DNA of 64,000 nt from Hyphomicrobiales bacterium (GTDB taxonomy: Bacteria > Pseudomonadota > Alphaproteobacteria > Rhizobiales > Rhizobiaceae): assembly GCA_900465675.1 (NCBI GenBank), contig UBJR01000028.1, forward strand, positions 124,001-188,000, written 5' to 3'. Position 1 is the stretch's first letter, and every line of letters begins with the position of its first letter. The position numbers and the translations under genes are program-made. This document shows, piece after piece, positions 43,551 to 52,887 of this stretch. The notes beneath the pieces were generated by a model, which was given only the letters and a program-made list of their open reading frames with translations, ran no database searches and was not told the origin of the DNA.

Positions 43551-44447
43551 ATGATGAAGCTTCGGGCAACTTTGATCGGTTTCACGGCCATTCTGATGTG
43601 GTCGTTTCTCGCGCTCTTCACTGCTGCATCCGGCAAGATGCCGCCATTCCAGCTGTCGGCGATCTGCTTTGCCATCGGCAGTATCCCCGGCATCGCCGTC
43701 CTCGTTCTCAACCCGTCGCGGCTGGCGCTCTTGAAGCAGCCGGCGAAGGTCTGGATCGTCGGCATCGCCGGTCTGTTCGGCTATCATTTTCTCTATTTCA
43801 CGGCGCTCCGGAACGCTCCGGCAGTCGAGGCCGGACTGATCGCCTATCTCTGGCCGCTGCTGATCGTCGTCGGCTCGGCGCTGCTGCCGGGCGAGAAGCT
43901 GCGCTGGTATCATATTGCCGGTGCCCTTGGCGGTCTCTGCGGCACGTTTCTGATCGTCGGACGCAACGGCATCAATTTCGATGGCGCCTATGCCGTCGGT
44001 TATGGCGCGGCGTTTCTCTGCGCATTCACCTGGTCCGGCTATTCACTGCTGACGCGGCGTTTCGATGCGGTGTCGACCGATGTCGTGACCGGCTTCTGCA
44101 TCGCCACGTCGATCCTGTCGCTCGTCTGCCATCTCGGATTGGAAACCACCGTATGGCCTGAAACGGCATTCGAGTGGCTGGCCGTCGTCGGGCTCGGGCT
44201 CTTTCCGGTGGGGGCCGCCTTCTATGCCTGGGATCATGGCGTCAAGAATGGCGATATACAGATTTTGGGCGCTGCAAGCTATGCCGCTCCGCTGCTCTCG
44301 ACGCTGATCCTGACTCTGTTCGGCTTTGCGGAGCCGAGCTGGCGGATTGCTCTTGCCTGCCTGCTGGTCACCGGTGGTGCCATTCTGGCGGCGCAGGAAA
44401 TGTTCCGGCGCAAGACGGCGCCGAAACAGCCTGCGGCAGCCGAGTAG
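43551..44447 (+). CDS. EamA-family transporter (YddG-like amino acid exporter)
   Basis: A 298-aa permease of the drug/metabolite superfamily with about ten membrane helices and two EamA halves. The first segment is LRATLIGFTAILMWSFLALF, and YLWPLLIVVGSALLPGEKLRWYHIAGALGG is typical of the fold. It resembles aromatic amino acid exporters, but the substrate is inferred only from similarity. Two ATGs (43551, 43554) lie close together behind a GGGGGA site. Confidence 0.8.
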   Translation: MMKLRATLIGFTAILMWSFLALFTAASGKMPPFQLSAICFAIGSIPGIAVLVLNPSRLALLKQPAKVWIVGIAGLFGYHFLYFTALRNAPAVEAGLIAYLWPLLIVVGSALLPGEKLRWYHIAGALGGLCGTFLIVGRNGINFDGAYAVGYGAAFLCAFTWSGYSLLTRRFDAVSTDVVTGFCIATSILSLVCHLGLETTVWPETAFEWLAVVGLGLFPVGAAFYAWDHGVKNGDIQILGAASYAAPLLSTLILTLFGFAEPSWRIALACLLVTGGAILAAQEMFRRKTAPKQPAAAE

Positions 44448-44448
44448 G

Positions 44449-44871
44449 TCAGCCGGCCGGTGCCCAGTCCGGCGGTGCCATCTCGAATTTCGAGAATTCG
44501 AAGCCGGGTGAGACGGTGCAGCCGACAAGGGTGAAATCGCCGAGCGTTTCGGCCGATTGCCACCAGTTGGCGGGAATGATTGCCTGGGGGCGTTCGCCGC
44601 CCGCCAGGTCGGTGCCGAGCTTCAGCGTTTCGCTGCGCGTTCCGTCTTCCGAGCGATGCAGGGCGAGCGGTGCTCCGGCGTAATAGTGCCAGATCTCGGC
44701 GGCGTCGTGGACGCGGTGCCAATGCGATCGCTCTCCTGATTTCAGCAGATAGTAGATCGCCGTCGAATGACCGCGCTCGCCGCCATTGGTGTCGCGGAAG
44801 GTCTGGATATAGAAGCCGCCTTCCGGATGCAGCTGCATCGAAAGCGCCTCGATGATCTCGTCGGGCGACAT
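44449..44871 (-). CDS. DUF985 cupin protein
   Basis: A 140-aa protein. The DUF985/cupin pattern is visible: HPEGGFYIQTFRDT, STAIYYLLKSGERSHWHRVHDAAEIWHYYAGAPL and IIPANWWQSAETLGDFTLVGCTVSPGFEF. The histidines in SHWHRVHDAAEIWH may form a metal site. The start codon overlaps the gloB stop (TGATG), so the two are translated together. The function is unknown, possibly isomerase or sugar-binding. Confidence 0.88.
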   Translation of the reverse strand: MSPDEIIEALSMQLHPEGGFYIQTFRDTNGGERGHSTAIYYLLKSGERSHWHRVHDAAEIWHYYAGAPLALHRSEDGTRSETLKLGTDLAGGERPQAIIPANWWQSAETLGDFTLVGCTVSPGFEFSKFEMAPPDWAPAG

Positions 44872-45641
44872 CAGAAATTGTCCTTGCGCTTGCGGATTTC
44901 CGCAAAGACCTCTTCGTTCGTCTTCGTTTCCATCAGAAGATTGCGGCGGATTGCTGGATCGGCAGCGCGCAGGAAGGGGTTGGTTTCCTTCTCAAGCGCC
45001 AGCGTCGTCGGGATCGTGAAGCGTCCGTCGGCGCGCAGTGCCTCGATTTCGGCGGCGCGGGCCTTCAGCCGCTCATTTGTGGGGTCGATGGTGACGGCGA
45101 AGCGGGCATTGGACAGCGTATATTCATGGCCGAAATAGATGGCCGTCTCATCCGGCAAGACCGCAAGCTTCTGCAGCGAATGCCACATGTCGGCGGCGGG
45201 GCGCTCGAACAGGCGGCCGCAACCGAGCGCAAACAGCGTATCGGCGGCGAAGAGCAGCTTGTCGTCGACGAAGTGATAGCAAATGTGGCCGGCGGTGTGG
45301 CCGGGGGTCTCGATCACGTTGACCGTATGGTCGCCGAAGGTGAAGCTGTCTCCATCGGCCATCGTCTTGTCGAGGCCAGGGATGGCCACGGCCTCGTTCA
45401 CCGGGCCGATGATCTCGCAGCCGAACTGCTCCTTCAGCGCCAGATTGCCTTCGACATGGTCGGTGTGGTGATGGGTGGTGAAGATGTGGGAGATGGTCCA
45501 GCCGCGGCGCTTGGCTGCCGCTTCGACCGCAGCCGCATCCGGCGCGTCGATCGTTGCCGTCAGGCCGGTTTCCGGATCATGCACGAGAACGCCAAAATTA
45601 TCGGAGCGGCAGAGAAAAACTTCTAATTCCAAAGGTTTCAT
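44871..45641 (-). CDS. gloB: Hydroxyacylglutathione hydrolase (glyoxalase II)
   Basis: A 256-aa protein that hydrolyses S-lactoylglutathione to lactate and glutathione, the second step of methylglyoxal detoxification. Metal ligands are in THHHTDH (about 57-62) with further ligands in ETPGHTAGH and the [11 protein letters not shown] segment, and the C-terminal HAGH domain is present. The ATG at 45641 is used, since the longer open frame adds an unlikely leader. The gene is divergent from a methyltransferase gene. Confidence 0.93.
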   Translation of the reverse strand: MKPLELEVFLCRSDNFGVLVHDPETGLTATIDAPDAAAVEAAAKRRGWTISHIFTTHHHTDHVEGNLALKEQFGCEIIGPVNEAVAIPGLDKTMADGDSFTFGDHTVNVIETPGHTAGHICYHFVDDKLLFAADTLFALGCGRLFERPAADMWHSLQKLAVLPDETAIYFGHEYTLSNARFAVTIDPTNERLKARAAEIEALRADGRFTIPTTLALEKETNPFLRAADPAIRRNLLMETKTNEEVFAEIRKRKDNF

Positions 45642-45730
45642 AGTCTGAACGGCCTCTTTCCTACGGACATGCCCGGAATGTAGAGGCTCCGGCCTTGAAG
45701 TCCAACCGCCCACTGATAACATTTACCGCA

Positions 45731-46471
45731 ATGCACGCGGATATTGTCGATCTACGCCAGTTTTATCATTCCGAGCTTGGCCGCCTGGCCGAGCAGTCGA
45801 TCGCCATGGCGCTGTCGTCGCTCTGGGTGCGGCTGCCGCAGGAGAGATTGGTCGGTCTCGGCTATGCCGTGCCGTTTCTCGATCGTTTCGGAGCCGATAC
45901 CGAGCGCACCTTCGCCTTCATGCCGGCCGGCCAGGGCGCGGTGAACTGGCCGATGGGGTCGCTCTCCTCGACGGCGCTGATTTTCGATGAAGAATTGCCG
46001 CTGCCGGATTCATCTGTTGACCGGGTGCTGATGGTTCATTCGCTGGAATTTGCCGAAAGCCCGCGGGAGACGCTGAAGGAGCTCTGGCGGGTGCTTGCGC
46101 CGGGCGGGCGTCTGGTGATCGTCGTGCCAAACCGGCGTGGCGTCTGGGCGCGGATGGAGCACACGCCCTTCGGCTCCGGCCGCCCTTATTCGCGTGGCCA
46201 GCTGACGCATTTGCTGCGCGAGACCAACTTTACCCCCGGAGCTTCCGCCGAGGCGCTGTTCTTCCCGCCGTCCAAGCTGCGCACTGTACTGAGCCTGCGG
46301 CGTGGCTTCGAGCGCATCGGACGGACGCTGTGGCCCGCCTTCTCCGGTGTCATCATCGTCGAGGCGCAGAAGCGTCTCTATCAGGGTCTGCCGGTAGCTG
46401 CACGCGCCTCGCGCCGCGTCTTCGTGCCGGTTCTTGCGCCGCATGGCGTTCCGACCACGCGCAACCGCTAA
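45731..46471 (+). CDS. SAM-dependent methyltransferase
   Basis: A 246-aa protein. A class I methyltransferase core (LPDSSVDRVLMVHSLEFAESPRETLKELWRVLAPGGRLVIVVPNRRG) is preceded by an atypical N-terminal portion in which the usual glycine-rich GxGxG is reduced. The C-terminal half is basic and ends in a Arg-rich tail. Relatives often sit beside gloB in rhizobia. The ATG at 45731 is favoured over an upstream one. The substrate is unknown. Confidence 0.8.
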   Translation: MHADIVDLRQFYHSELGRLAEQSIAMALSSLWVRLPQERLVGLGYAVPFLDRFGADTERTFAFMPAGQGAVNWPMGSLSSTALIFDEELPLPDSSVDRVLMVHSLEFAESPRETLKELWRVLAPGGRLVIVVPNRRGVWARMEHTPFGSGRPYSRGQLTHLLRETNFTPGASAEALFFPPSKLRTVLSLRRGFERIGRTLWPAFSGVIIVEAQKRLYQGLPVAARASRRVFVPVLAPHGVPTTRNR

Positions 46472-46520
46472 GTCACTCGACAAAAGCCGCTTTCCGTTTT
46501 ATTGCCAAAGGGCAATTTAA

Positions 46521-46541
46521 GCCGGAATTCCCGGCATTTTT
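46521..46541 (+). terminator. Terminator upstream of hisC
   Basis: GCCGG (46521-46525) pairs with CCGGC (46531-46535), followed by ATTTTT. Another hairpin (46501-46506 with 46511-46516) precedes it. It ends the methyltransferase transcript. The hisC ribosome-binding region lies just beyond, so it may also act as a leader structure. Confidence 0.55.
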
Positions 46542-46555
46542 CCAAGGTTGATCCC

Positions 46556-47665
46556 ATGAGCGTTGAGAAGAGCAAGCCCGTTCCACGTCCCGGTATTCTT
46601 GATATCGCAGCATATGTGCCGGGCAAGGAACATGCGCCGGGCGTTGCCCGCGTCTACAAGCTCTCCTCCAATGAGACGCCGCTCGGCGCCAGCCAGAAGG
46701 CGGTCGAAGCCTTCAAGAACGCTGCCGGCAATCTCGAGCGCTATCCGGATGGGCAGGCACACGAGCTGCGCGAGGCGATCGCTGCGGTTCATGGTCTGAA
46801 TCCGGCTAACATCATGTGCGGCAACGGTTCCGACGAGCTGCTCGGCCTTCTCTGCCACGTCTATCTCGGCGCTGGCGACGAGGCCATCATCACCGAGCAC
46901 GGCTTTCTCGTTTACAAGATCCAGATCATGGGCGCGGGCGCCACGCCTGTGACCGTTAAGGAGAAGGATCACGCGGTCGATGTCGATGCGATTCTCGCAG
47001 CCGTGACGCCGAAGACGAAGATGGTGTTCATCGCCAATCCGGGCAACCCGACAGGCACCTATGTGCCGGTCAGCGAAATCCGCCGTCTTCAGGCCGGGCT
47101 GCCGAAGGATGCGGTGCTGGTGCTCGACGCCGCCTATGCCGAGTATGTTCGCCGCAACGACTATGAATCCGGTATCGAGATCGTCTCGTCCAACGCCAAT
47201 GTTGTCATGACCCGCACCTTCTCGAAGGTCTATGGCCTGGCCGCGCTCCGCGTCGGCTGGATGTACGCGCCGGCGGAGATCATCGATGCGCTTAATCGCA
47301 TCCGCGGGCCGTTCAACATGAATGCGCCGGCAATTTCCGCAGGTGCTGCGGCTGTTCGCGATCAGGCACATGTGCAGGAGGCTGTTTCCTTCAATCTGAT
47401 GTGGATCGAGAAGCTCAAGGGTGCCCTGGAGACGATTGGCCTGACGGTGACGCCGTCGGTCACCAATTTTATTCTCATCCATTTCCCCGATGCCGATGGC
47501 AAGCGCGCTGCCGATGCAGACGAGTTCCTGACCAGCCGCGGCTACGTCCTGCGTGCGGTCAAGGGCTATGGCTTCCCGAACTCGCTGCGCATGAGCGTTG
47601 GCCCGGAAGAGGCGAACCGCGGTGTTATCGAGTCGCTCGGCGAGTTTATGGGACGCAAGGCATGA
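46556..47665 (+). CDS. hisC: Histidinol-phosphate aminotransferase (aromatic aminotransferase role likely)
   Basis: A PLP enzyme of 369 aa. It shows [13 protein letters not shown], the CGNGSDELL cofactor loop, [20 protein letters not shown] and the catalytic lysine in TFSKVYGL (K224). It is fused by a four-base overlap to tyrA, suggesting it works on prephenate or aromatic keto acids as well as, or instead of, histidinol phosphate. Rhizobia usually have two or more hisC copies; this copy is unlinked to other his genes. Confidence 0.88.
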   Translation: MSVEKSKPVPRPGILDIAAYVPGKEHAPGVARVYKLSSNETPLGASQKAVEAFKNAAGNLERYPDGQAHELREAIAAVHGLNPANIMCGNGSDELLGLLCHVYLGAGDEAIITEHGFLVYKIQIMGAGATPVTVKEKDHAVDVDAILAAVTPKTKMVFIANPGNPTGTYVPVSEIRRLQAGLPKDAVLVLDAAYAEYVRRNDYESGIEIVSSNANVVMTRTFSKVYGLAALRVGWMYAPAEIIDALNRIRGPFNMNAPAISAGAAAVRDQAHVQEAVSFNLMWIEKLKGALETIGLTVTPSVTNFILIHFPDADGKRAADADEFLTSRGYVLRAVKGYGFPNSLRMSVGPEEANRGVIESLGEFMGRKA

Positions 47666-48594
47666 CCATCCAGTTCGACCGCATCGCGCTTATCGGTATC
47701 GGCCTCATCGGCTCGTCGATCGCTCACGACGTCAAGCGGCTGGGGATCGCCAAGGAAGTGGTGATTTCGACCCGCAGCGCCGACACGCTGAAGCGGGCGG
47801 AAGAACTCGGTCTTGGGGACCGCTATCTCCAGTCCGCGGCCGAAGCCGTGAAGGATGCGGATCTGGTCATCGTCTCGGTGCCGGTCGGTGCGTCGGGAAG
47901 TGTCGCCAAGGAAATCGCCGCAACGCTGATGCCGGGCGCGATTGTCACGGACGTGGGCTCGACCAAGGCCTCTGTTATCGCGCAGATGCAGCCGCATATT
48001 CCCGAAGGCGTTCACTTCATTCCGGGCCACCCGCTGGCTGGTACCGAAAAGTCTGGACCGGATGCTGGTTTCGCCGGATTGTTCGAACAGCGCTGGTGCA
48101 TTTTCACGCCGGTGACCGGTACGGATCCGGCAGCGCTTGCCAAGCTTCGCCATTTTTGGGAGGCGCTCGGCGCTCGGGTCGACGAGATGGATCCGCAGCA
48201 CCACGACAAGGTGCTGGCCATCGTTTCGCATCTGCCCCACATCATCGCCTACAATATCGTCGGCACTGCCGACGATCTGGAGGCGGTGACGGAATCCGAG
48301 GTCATCAAGTATTCGGCTTCGGGTTTCCGCGACTTTACCCGTCTCGCGGCATCCGACCCGACCATGTGGCGCGACGTCTGCCTGCACAACAAGGATGCTA
48401 TCCTTGAGATGCTGTCGCGTTTCTCGGAAGACCTAGCCTACCTGCAGCGGGCTATCCGCTGGGGCGAGGGCGACAAGCTTTTCGAGCTCTTCACCCGCAC
48501 CCGCGCCATCCGCCGCTCGATCATTCAGGCTGGTCAGGACGTTGACGCGCCGGACTTCGGCCGCCATCACGGCCAGGAACCGAAGAAGAGCTGA
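47662..48594 (+). CDS. tyrA: Prephenate/arogenate (cyclohexadienyl) dehydrogenase
   Basis: A 310-aa protein. The N-terminal NAD(P)-binding motif [18 protein letters not shown] and the conserved [12 protein letters not shown] and [16 protein letters not shown] segments are present. It converts prephenate or arogenate to the tyrosine precursor. It overlaps hisC (ATGA), so the two are a tyrosine-synthesis unit. The longer open frame that enters from upstream is not coding. No ACT domain is visible, so feedback control through that domain is not expected. Confidence 0.93.
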   Translation: MTIQFDRIALIGIGLIGSSIAHDVKRLGIAKEVVISTRSADTLKRAEELGLGDRYLQSAAEAVKDADLVIVSVPVGASGSVAKEIAATLMPGAIVTDVGSTKASVIAQMQPHIPEGVHFIPGHPLAGTEKSGPDAGFAGLFEQRWCIFTPVTGTDPAALAKLRHFWEALGARVDEMDPQHHDKVLAIVSHLPHIIAYNIVGTADDLEAVTESEVIKYSASGFRDFTRLAASDPTMWRDVCLHNKDAILEMLSRFSEDLAYLQRAIRWGEGDKLFELFTRTRAIRRSIIQAGQDVDAPDFGRHHGQEPKKS

Positions 48595-48599
48595 TCTCC

Positions 48600-48621
48600 A
48601 GCGTTTCTCAGAAAACGCTTT
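48600..48621. terminator. Weak hairpin between tyrA and the DUF2125 gene
   Basis: AGCGTTT (48600-48606) and AAACGCT (48613-48619) pair around a short loop, in the 25-bp gap between two convergent stops. The T tract is poor, so termination is uncertain. Confidence 0.35.
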
Positions 48622-49621
48622 AGATAGGCGGGATGGAGCCGAGCGGGATGAAGCCGCTGACGGTTGCCTCGCCGCGATTGACCACCAGATCCACCGACAC
48701 GCGATCGCTGCCGGCTGCCAGTGCTTTCAGAAGCTTGGCGGCGGTATCGACCGTCTTGGCGATCTGCGGGAAAGTCTGCTTGATGCTGTCCCGCCACGGG
48801 CCGAGCTGCTCGATCTCAAGCTTGAACTTACCCGAAAGAAAGCCCTGCTCATCGAAGGAGAAGGGGCCGGTCAGCGTCATGACCTTGCCGTCGCCGATAT
48901 CGGCCACGACCTTGCGCAGCTCGCCACTGGCGCCGTAGAGCCCCTGCTTGTCGCTGCCATCGATCATTCCCGCCTTACCGGCCAGCGTCACGTCGGCGCT
49001 CGCCGAGAATTTTGGGAAGACCTGCGGCCAATCCTTGATGACGGTGCTGGCATCCTGCAGCGAGATCGCGCCATCAAGATCGCCTTCATTCTGGCGGAGA
49101 TGAATTTCCGTACGGGCGGCATCGACGTCGATCGTCTGACCGCTATAGGAGGAAACCGCGGTCGCCTTCAGTCCTTCGATAACGGTCGATGTCCGGTCGA
49201 TGCCCTTGAACTTGGTGATCAGGCTGGATTGCAGGTTTGCCCATTGGGCCGAGAGGGTCAGGCCGTTTGCGGTGCGGATTTCGGCAGGCGAATCCAGTTC
49301 CCAGACGATATGGCCGGGCGCATAGACCTTTGCGGCGGAGCGCAGCTGGCCGAAGCTCGCCGACACGCCGTTCTTGTTGTCGTCGACATCGACCTTCGAG
49401 CAGAACAGGCCGATGCGGAAGGGATAGCCGCGGAAATCGATATCGGCGCACTCGCCGCTGACACCGGCAGTGTTATGCGGTGCGATGACCTTCAGCACCG
49501 TGTCCTTCAGCTGTGAAGCGGCGTAGAACCAGCCGCCGGTATAGATTGCGACCACCAGTACGATGCCCAAGCCGAGCCACCAGAATTTTCTGCTGCTGCC
49601 GGATTGGCTTGACGCTGCCAT
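48620..49621 (-). CDS. DUF2125 family membrane-anchored protein
   Basis: A 333-aa protein. It starts MAASSQSGSSRKFWWLGLGIVLVVAIYTGGWFYAAS, a single N-terminal membrane anchor, then a periplasmic DUF2125 domain with CADIDFRGYPFRIGLFC, where the two cysteines may form a disulfide. It is beta-rich like other lipid- or envelope-related proteins. The ATG at 49621 has GGAGAACATC before it. The gene is divergent from a ChaC-like gene. The function is unknown. Confidence 0.85.
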   Translation of the reverse strand: MAASSQSGSSRKFWWLGLGIVLVVAIYTGGWFYAASQLKDTVLKVIAPHNTAGVSGECADIDFRGYPFRIGLFCSKVDVDDNKNGVSASFGQLRSAAKVYAPGHIVWELDSPAEIRTANGLTLSAQWANLQSSLITKFKGIDRTSTVIEGLKATAVSSYSGQTIDVDAARTEIHLRQNEGDLDGAISLQDASTVIKDWPQVFPKFSASADVTLAGKAGMIDGSDKQGLYGASGELRKVVADIGDGKVMTLTGPFSFDEQGFLSGKFKLEIEQLGPWRDSIKQTFPQIAKTVDTAAKLLKALAAGSDRVSVDLVVNRGEATVSGFIPLGSIPPI

Positions 49622-49672
49622 GATGTTCTCCAATGGTGAATCGCGAATAGGAATCTCGGTCTGGCTTGCGAT

Positions 49673-50203
49673 ATGGACGAATTTTGGGTGTTTGGCTACG
49701 GATCCCTCATGTGGAACCCGGGCTTCGAGTTTGCTGAACGGTCGCAGGCTCTGATTTATGGCTATCGGCGTTCGCTCTGCGTCCGCTCCTGGGTTCATCG
49801 CGGAACGCAGGAAAATCCCGGTCTCGTGCTCGGTCTTGATCGCGGTGGCTCATGCCGCGGTATGGCCTTCTCCGTCGCGCCGGAAAAGTGGAAAGAGGTC
49901 ATCGATTATCTACGGGCTCGCGAACTGGTGACCAATGTCTATCTGGAAAAGCGCGTCTCGCTGCTGCTGGCCGATGGCCGCGCGGTGAAGGCGGTCGCCT
50001 ATGTCGTGGACCGCAGCCACGTGCAATATGCGGGCGCCCTTGATACCGGCGAGGCCGCGCGCGTCGTCAACGAGGCCGAGGGGCAATCGGGTCCGAACGA
50101 CGCTTATGTCTTCAACACACTGTCCCATCTGAAGCAGATGGGAATCCGCGATCACTGGCTGGAGCAGGTGGTAGGCGAAGTCGAGCGGCTGCGCGCCGCC
50201 TGA
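49673..50203 (+). CDS. Gamma-glutamylcyclotransferase (ChaC-like)
   Basis: A 176-aa protein. The characteristic FGYGSLMWNPGFE motif at the N-terminus, GYRRSLCVRS and the glutamate-containing segments fit the ChaC/GGCT family, which degrades glutathione or gamma-glutamyl amines to 5-oxoproline. The ATG follows soon after the divergent DUF2125 promoter. It converges on plsC, with stops three bases apart. Confidence 0.88.
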   Translation: MDEFWVFGYGSLMWNPGFEFAERSQALIYGYRRSLCVRSWVHRGTQENPGLVLGLDRGGSCRGMAFSVAPEKWKEVIDYLRARELVTNVYLEKRVSLLLADGRAVKAVAYVVDRSHVQYAGALDTGEAARVVNEAEGQSGPNDAYVFNTLSHLKQMGIRDHWLEQVVGEVERLRAA

Positions 50204-50205
50204 AC

Positions 50206-51003
50206 TCAGGCCGACGCGGTCTTCGGTTCGTTCAGAACGGCAAGCCGGTCGATGGCCGTCTGCGGCAGCGGGAGATGCGGATTGCGGGCGACGGTGTCGA
50301 GAAGCAGTTCGTCGCTGGCTCGCTCCGTGACTTCGACGAGATGCTCGAAAAAGGCATCGGGGTCCATGCCCGGCATGATCGCGGGCAGGATGCGGACCTT
50401 GAAATGGCCGGGATAGCGCATGGTGCTGCGGCGTGGCCAGAACAGGCCGGGATGCATGGCGATCGGCACGACGGGGATGTTGAGATCCCGGTACATGCGG
50501 GCAATGCCGTATTTGTAGACCGGCTCGGCGCCCGGCGGGCGGCGGGTGCCCTCAGGATAGATGATCAGCTGGCGGCCGGTCGACAGCTCTTCCTTGGTGC
50601 GCTTCAGCACTTCGACCATCACCTTGCCGCGGGCGCCGCGATCGACCGGGATCATCCGCTGCTTCTTGGCATACCAGCCGAACAGCGGGATCCACATCAG
50701 TTCGCGCTTGAGGATATAGACGGGGTCCTTCAGCCAGGGAAGCAGCGCGTAGGTATCCCAGAAGGACTGATGCTTCGGCGCCAGGATATAGCCACCATCG
50801 GGCAGGTTCTCCATGCCCTCGATCTCGAAGGTCGTGCCGACGATCTTCTCCATCAGCCAGTGGTTCGAGAGCGCCCAGTTCTTCGGAATGCGGTAGGCGG
50901 TCAGCCGGGGCACGACGAAATAATAGGGCGAAAGCACGATCATCCGCAGGATGAGGTTGGCGTAGAAGATCGTGTTGAAGAGAACGGAACGCAGGGCGAG
51001 CAT
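50206..51003 (-). CDS. plsC: 1-acyl-sn-glycerol-3-phosphate acyltransferase
   Basis: A 265-aa membrane enzyme adding the second acyl chain to lysophosphatidic acid in phospholipid synthesis. The catalytic HX4D box is HQSFWD (H78, D83), and the substrate-binding YPEGTRRPPG block is clear. An N-terminal hydrophobic helix (about 8-32) anchors it. It lies about 85 bp after ydcF on the same strand and probably belongs to the ftsE-ftsX-ydcF-plsC group. Confidence 0.92.
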   Translation of the reverse strand: MLALRSVLFNTIFYANLILRMIVLSPYYFVVPRLTAYRIPKNWALSNHWLMEKIVGTTFEIEGMENLPDGGYILAPKHQSFWDTYALLPWLKDPVYILKRELMWIPLFGWYAKKQRMIPVDRGARGKVMVEVLKRTKEELSTGRQLIIYPEGTRRPPGAEPVYKYGIARMYRDLNIPVVPIAMHPGLFWPRRSTMRYPGHFKVRILPAIMPGMDPDAFFEHLVEVTERASDELLLDTVARNPHLPLPQTAIDRLAVLNEPKTASA

Positions 51004-51089
51004 AAGGTTTCCCGAAAAGCCTATATCCGCGAGCAGGGCGGTTGCGACCTGCCTACACGATTATCACCGCCAGAAAAAGACGCTTCGCT

Positions 51090-51806
51090 TCAGTCCTTGC
51101 CGTCGGCGGCAGCCGAACGCAGGCCGGGGTGGCGGCCGAAGCCGGTGATGTTGCGCGCACCGGCAAACAGCACCTTGCCATATTCGGCGAGCATGACACG
51201 CAGCGCATTCGGATCCATGAACCAGGCGCGCGTCTTCAGGTCGGAATTCACGACCGGATAGGGAATGAACTGGGTGTCGTCGTCGACATAGGCAAGTTCG
51301 GCGAGACTGCGGGGCATGTGATAGTTGTTGGTGACGACGAGCACGCTTCGGTAGCCCTTGGCATGGATCCAGTTCGATGCTTCCTCGGCATTGCCGATCG
51401 TGTCGATCGCGTCATAGCCGATATCGACGCAGCAATCGAAGAGATCGGCCGACCCTGTCGTGGTCTTGCGGATCTGTGCGGGTGTGGTCGAGGGGTGGAC
51501 GCCTGAAATCAGCAGCCGCTTGCCGGCGCCCTTCTGCAGGAGTTCGACCGCCTGGTCGATGCGCTGGTAGCCGCCTGTCAGCACGACGATCGCGTCGGCC
51601 TTCGGTTCGGCTGGCGGCCTCATTGTGGTGACGGAATCGGCAAAGCGCAGGAAGCCGCCGAAGATGAGCGCCATGGCGAGAACGACAGCAAAGCCGCACC
51701 AGCGCAGCATGCGGCGCAGAGGCCCGCGACGCGGCGTCTCGACCCGGTAGCTAGCCAGCGCCGGGTCGGGGCGAATCGGATTGCGTCTCGTGTAGCCCAT
51801 GGTCAT
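51090..51806 (-). CDS. YdcF/ElyC family membrane protein (DUF218)
   Basis: A 238-aa protein. An N-terminal membrane helix (about 35-55) precedes a DUF218 domain with ADAIVVLTGGYQRIDQAVELL, LLISGVHPST and NTIGNAEEAS-like segments plus VVTNNYHMPRS. Relatives (ElyC, SanA, YdcF) affect envelope integrity and peptidoglycan. It starts 67 bp after ftsX, on the same strand. Confidence 0.85.
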   Translation of the reverse strand: MTMGYTRRNPIRPDPALASYRVETPRRGPLRRMLRWCGFAVVLAMALIFGGFLRFADSVTTMRPPAEPKADAIVVLTGGYQRIDQAVELLQKGAGKRLLISGVHPSTTPAQIRKTTTGSADLFDCCVDIGYDAIDTIGNAEEASNWIHAKGYRSVLVVTNNYHMPRSLAELAYVDDDTQFIPYPVVNSDLKTRAWFMDPNALRVMLAEYGKVLFAGARNITGFGRHPGLRSAAADGKD

Positions 51807-51873
51807 GAGTCGTGCATATATCGGGATTGCGGCAGCGAACGGGCAAAGGCGGCGCTATGTGTGATAGCTATCA

Positions 51874-52887
51874 TCAGCTCGCTATCCCGTCTGTTCGTGT
51901 CGGATCGGAGCGAAGTGTATCGATCTCGTATATCGTGCGGACGACCGTGACGCGCGCCGTCAGCGTCGTCAGCAGGGCGATGATGATCATCGTGGCGAAG
52001 ATGCCGAAATAGCCGAGCACGCCGACCGAAAAGGTCCCGAAAAGCGCAGTTGCCTGATCGGTCTGCGGTGTGGCGATCGTGCGGCTCTGCAGGAAGCCCG
52101 CGGCGGCAAAAAACAGCGCTGCCAGACCGCTGCCGATCGCCGAGCCCTTGAGGCTGATCTTCAGGAAGTGCTTCTGGAATTCGGTTGCAACGAAGGAGCT
52201 TTCGGCGCCGACGAAATGCAGCACCTCAACGATATGGCGGTTGCCCGATAGTGCACCGCGCGTTGCGAAGACGACGGTAAGTACCATGGCGGTGAAGACC
52301 AGCAGCAGAATGCCGGTGCCGATCATGACGGTCGTATGCGCCATCGATACCAGCCGGTCGACCCACGTTCTGTGGTCGTCCAGCGTCGCCTGCGGGATAC
52401 TGTCCTTGAGCAGCGAGCGCATTGCCTCGAAATCCGGCGGATTGTTTTCGTCGATCGTAACGATAACGAGCCGGGGAACCGGGAGTTCCTTGAGATCGAG
52501 GCCGCTGCCGAGCCAGGGCTCGAGCAGGCGCGCCGTTGCGGCTTCATCGACAATCTGGCCGCTCTTGGTGCCGACGAAGGTCATGGCGATATCGCGCGCC
52601 TGGTTCAGCGCTTTGTCCATGTCGAGGCCGTCGTCCGGCTTGATCTGAATGGTGATTTCGCGGGAAATCTGGCTTTCCCAGCTGGCGGCGGTCGAGCGCA
52701 CCATGCTGACGCCGCCGAGCGTCAGACAGGCGAGGAAGGCCATGATGGCGATCACCACCATCAGCGCGTTGCCCTGGATGTTGGAAGGCGGCAGGATCGG
52801 CGCTGTCGGGCGAACGCGCATTTCCGGGCGCCGCTGCTGCTGGGTGGCCGCTTCCGCTACCTTCTTGCTGGGGGATCGCTCAGTCAT
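51874..52887 (-). CDS. ftsX: Cell division protein FtsX
   Basis: A 337-aa membrane component of the FtsEX complex that regulates septal peptidoglycan hydrolases. A cytoplasmic Pro/Arg-rich N-terminus precedes the first helix (about 40-62, ALMVVIAIMAFLACLTLGG). A periplasmic domain follows (about 65-185), then three helices in the FtsX/MacB-like permease region. The start lies inside the end of ftsE (8-base overlap), so the two are coupled. Confidence 0.93.
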   Translation of the reverse strand: MTERSPSKKVAEAATQQQRRPEMRVRPTAPILPPSNIQGNALMVVIAIMAFLACLTLGGVSMVRSTAASWESQISREITIQIKPDDGLDMDKALNQARDIAMTFVGTKSGQIVDEAATARLLEPWLGSGLDLKELPVPRLVIVTIDENNPPDFEAMRSLLKDSIPQATLDDHRTWVDRLVSMAHTTVMIGTGILLLVFTAMVLTVVFATRGALSGNRHIVEVLHFVGAESSFVATEFQKHFLKISLKGSAIGSGLAALFFAAAGFLQSRTIATPQTDQATALFGTFSVGVLGYFGIFATMIIIALLTTLTARVTVVRTIYEIDTLRSDPTRTDGIAS

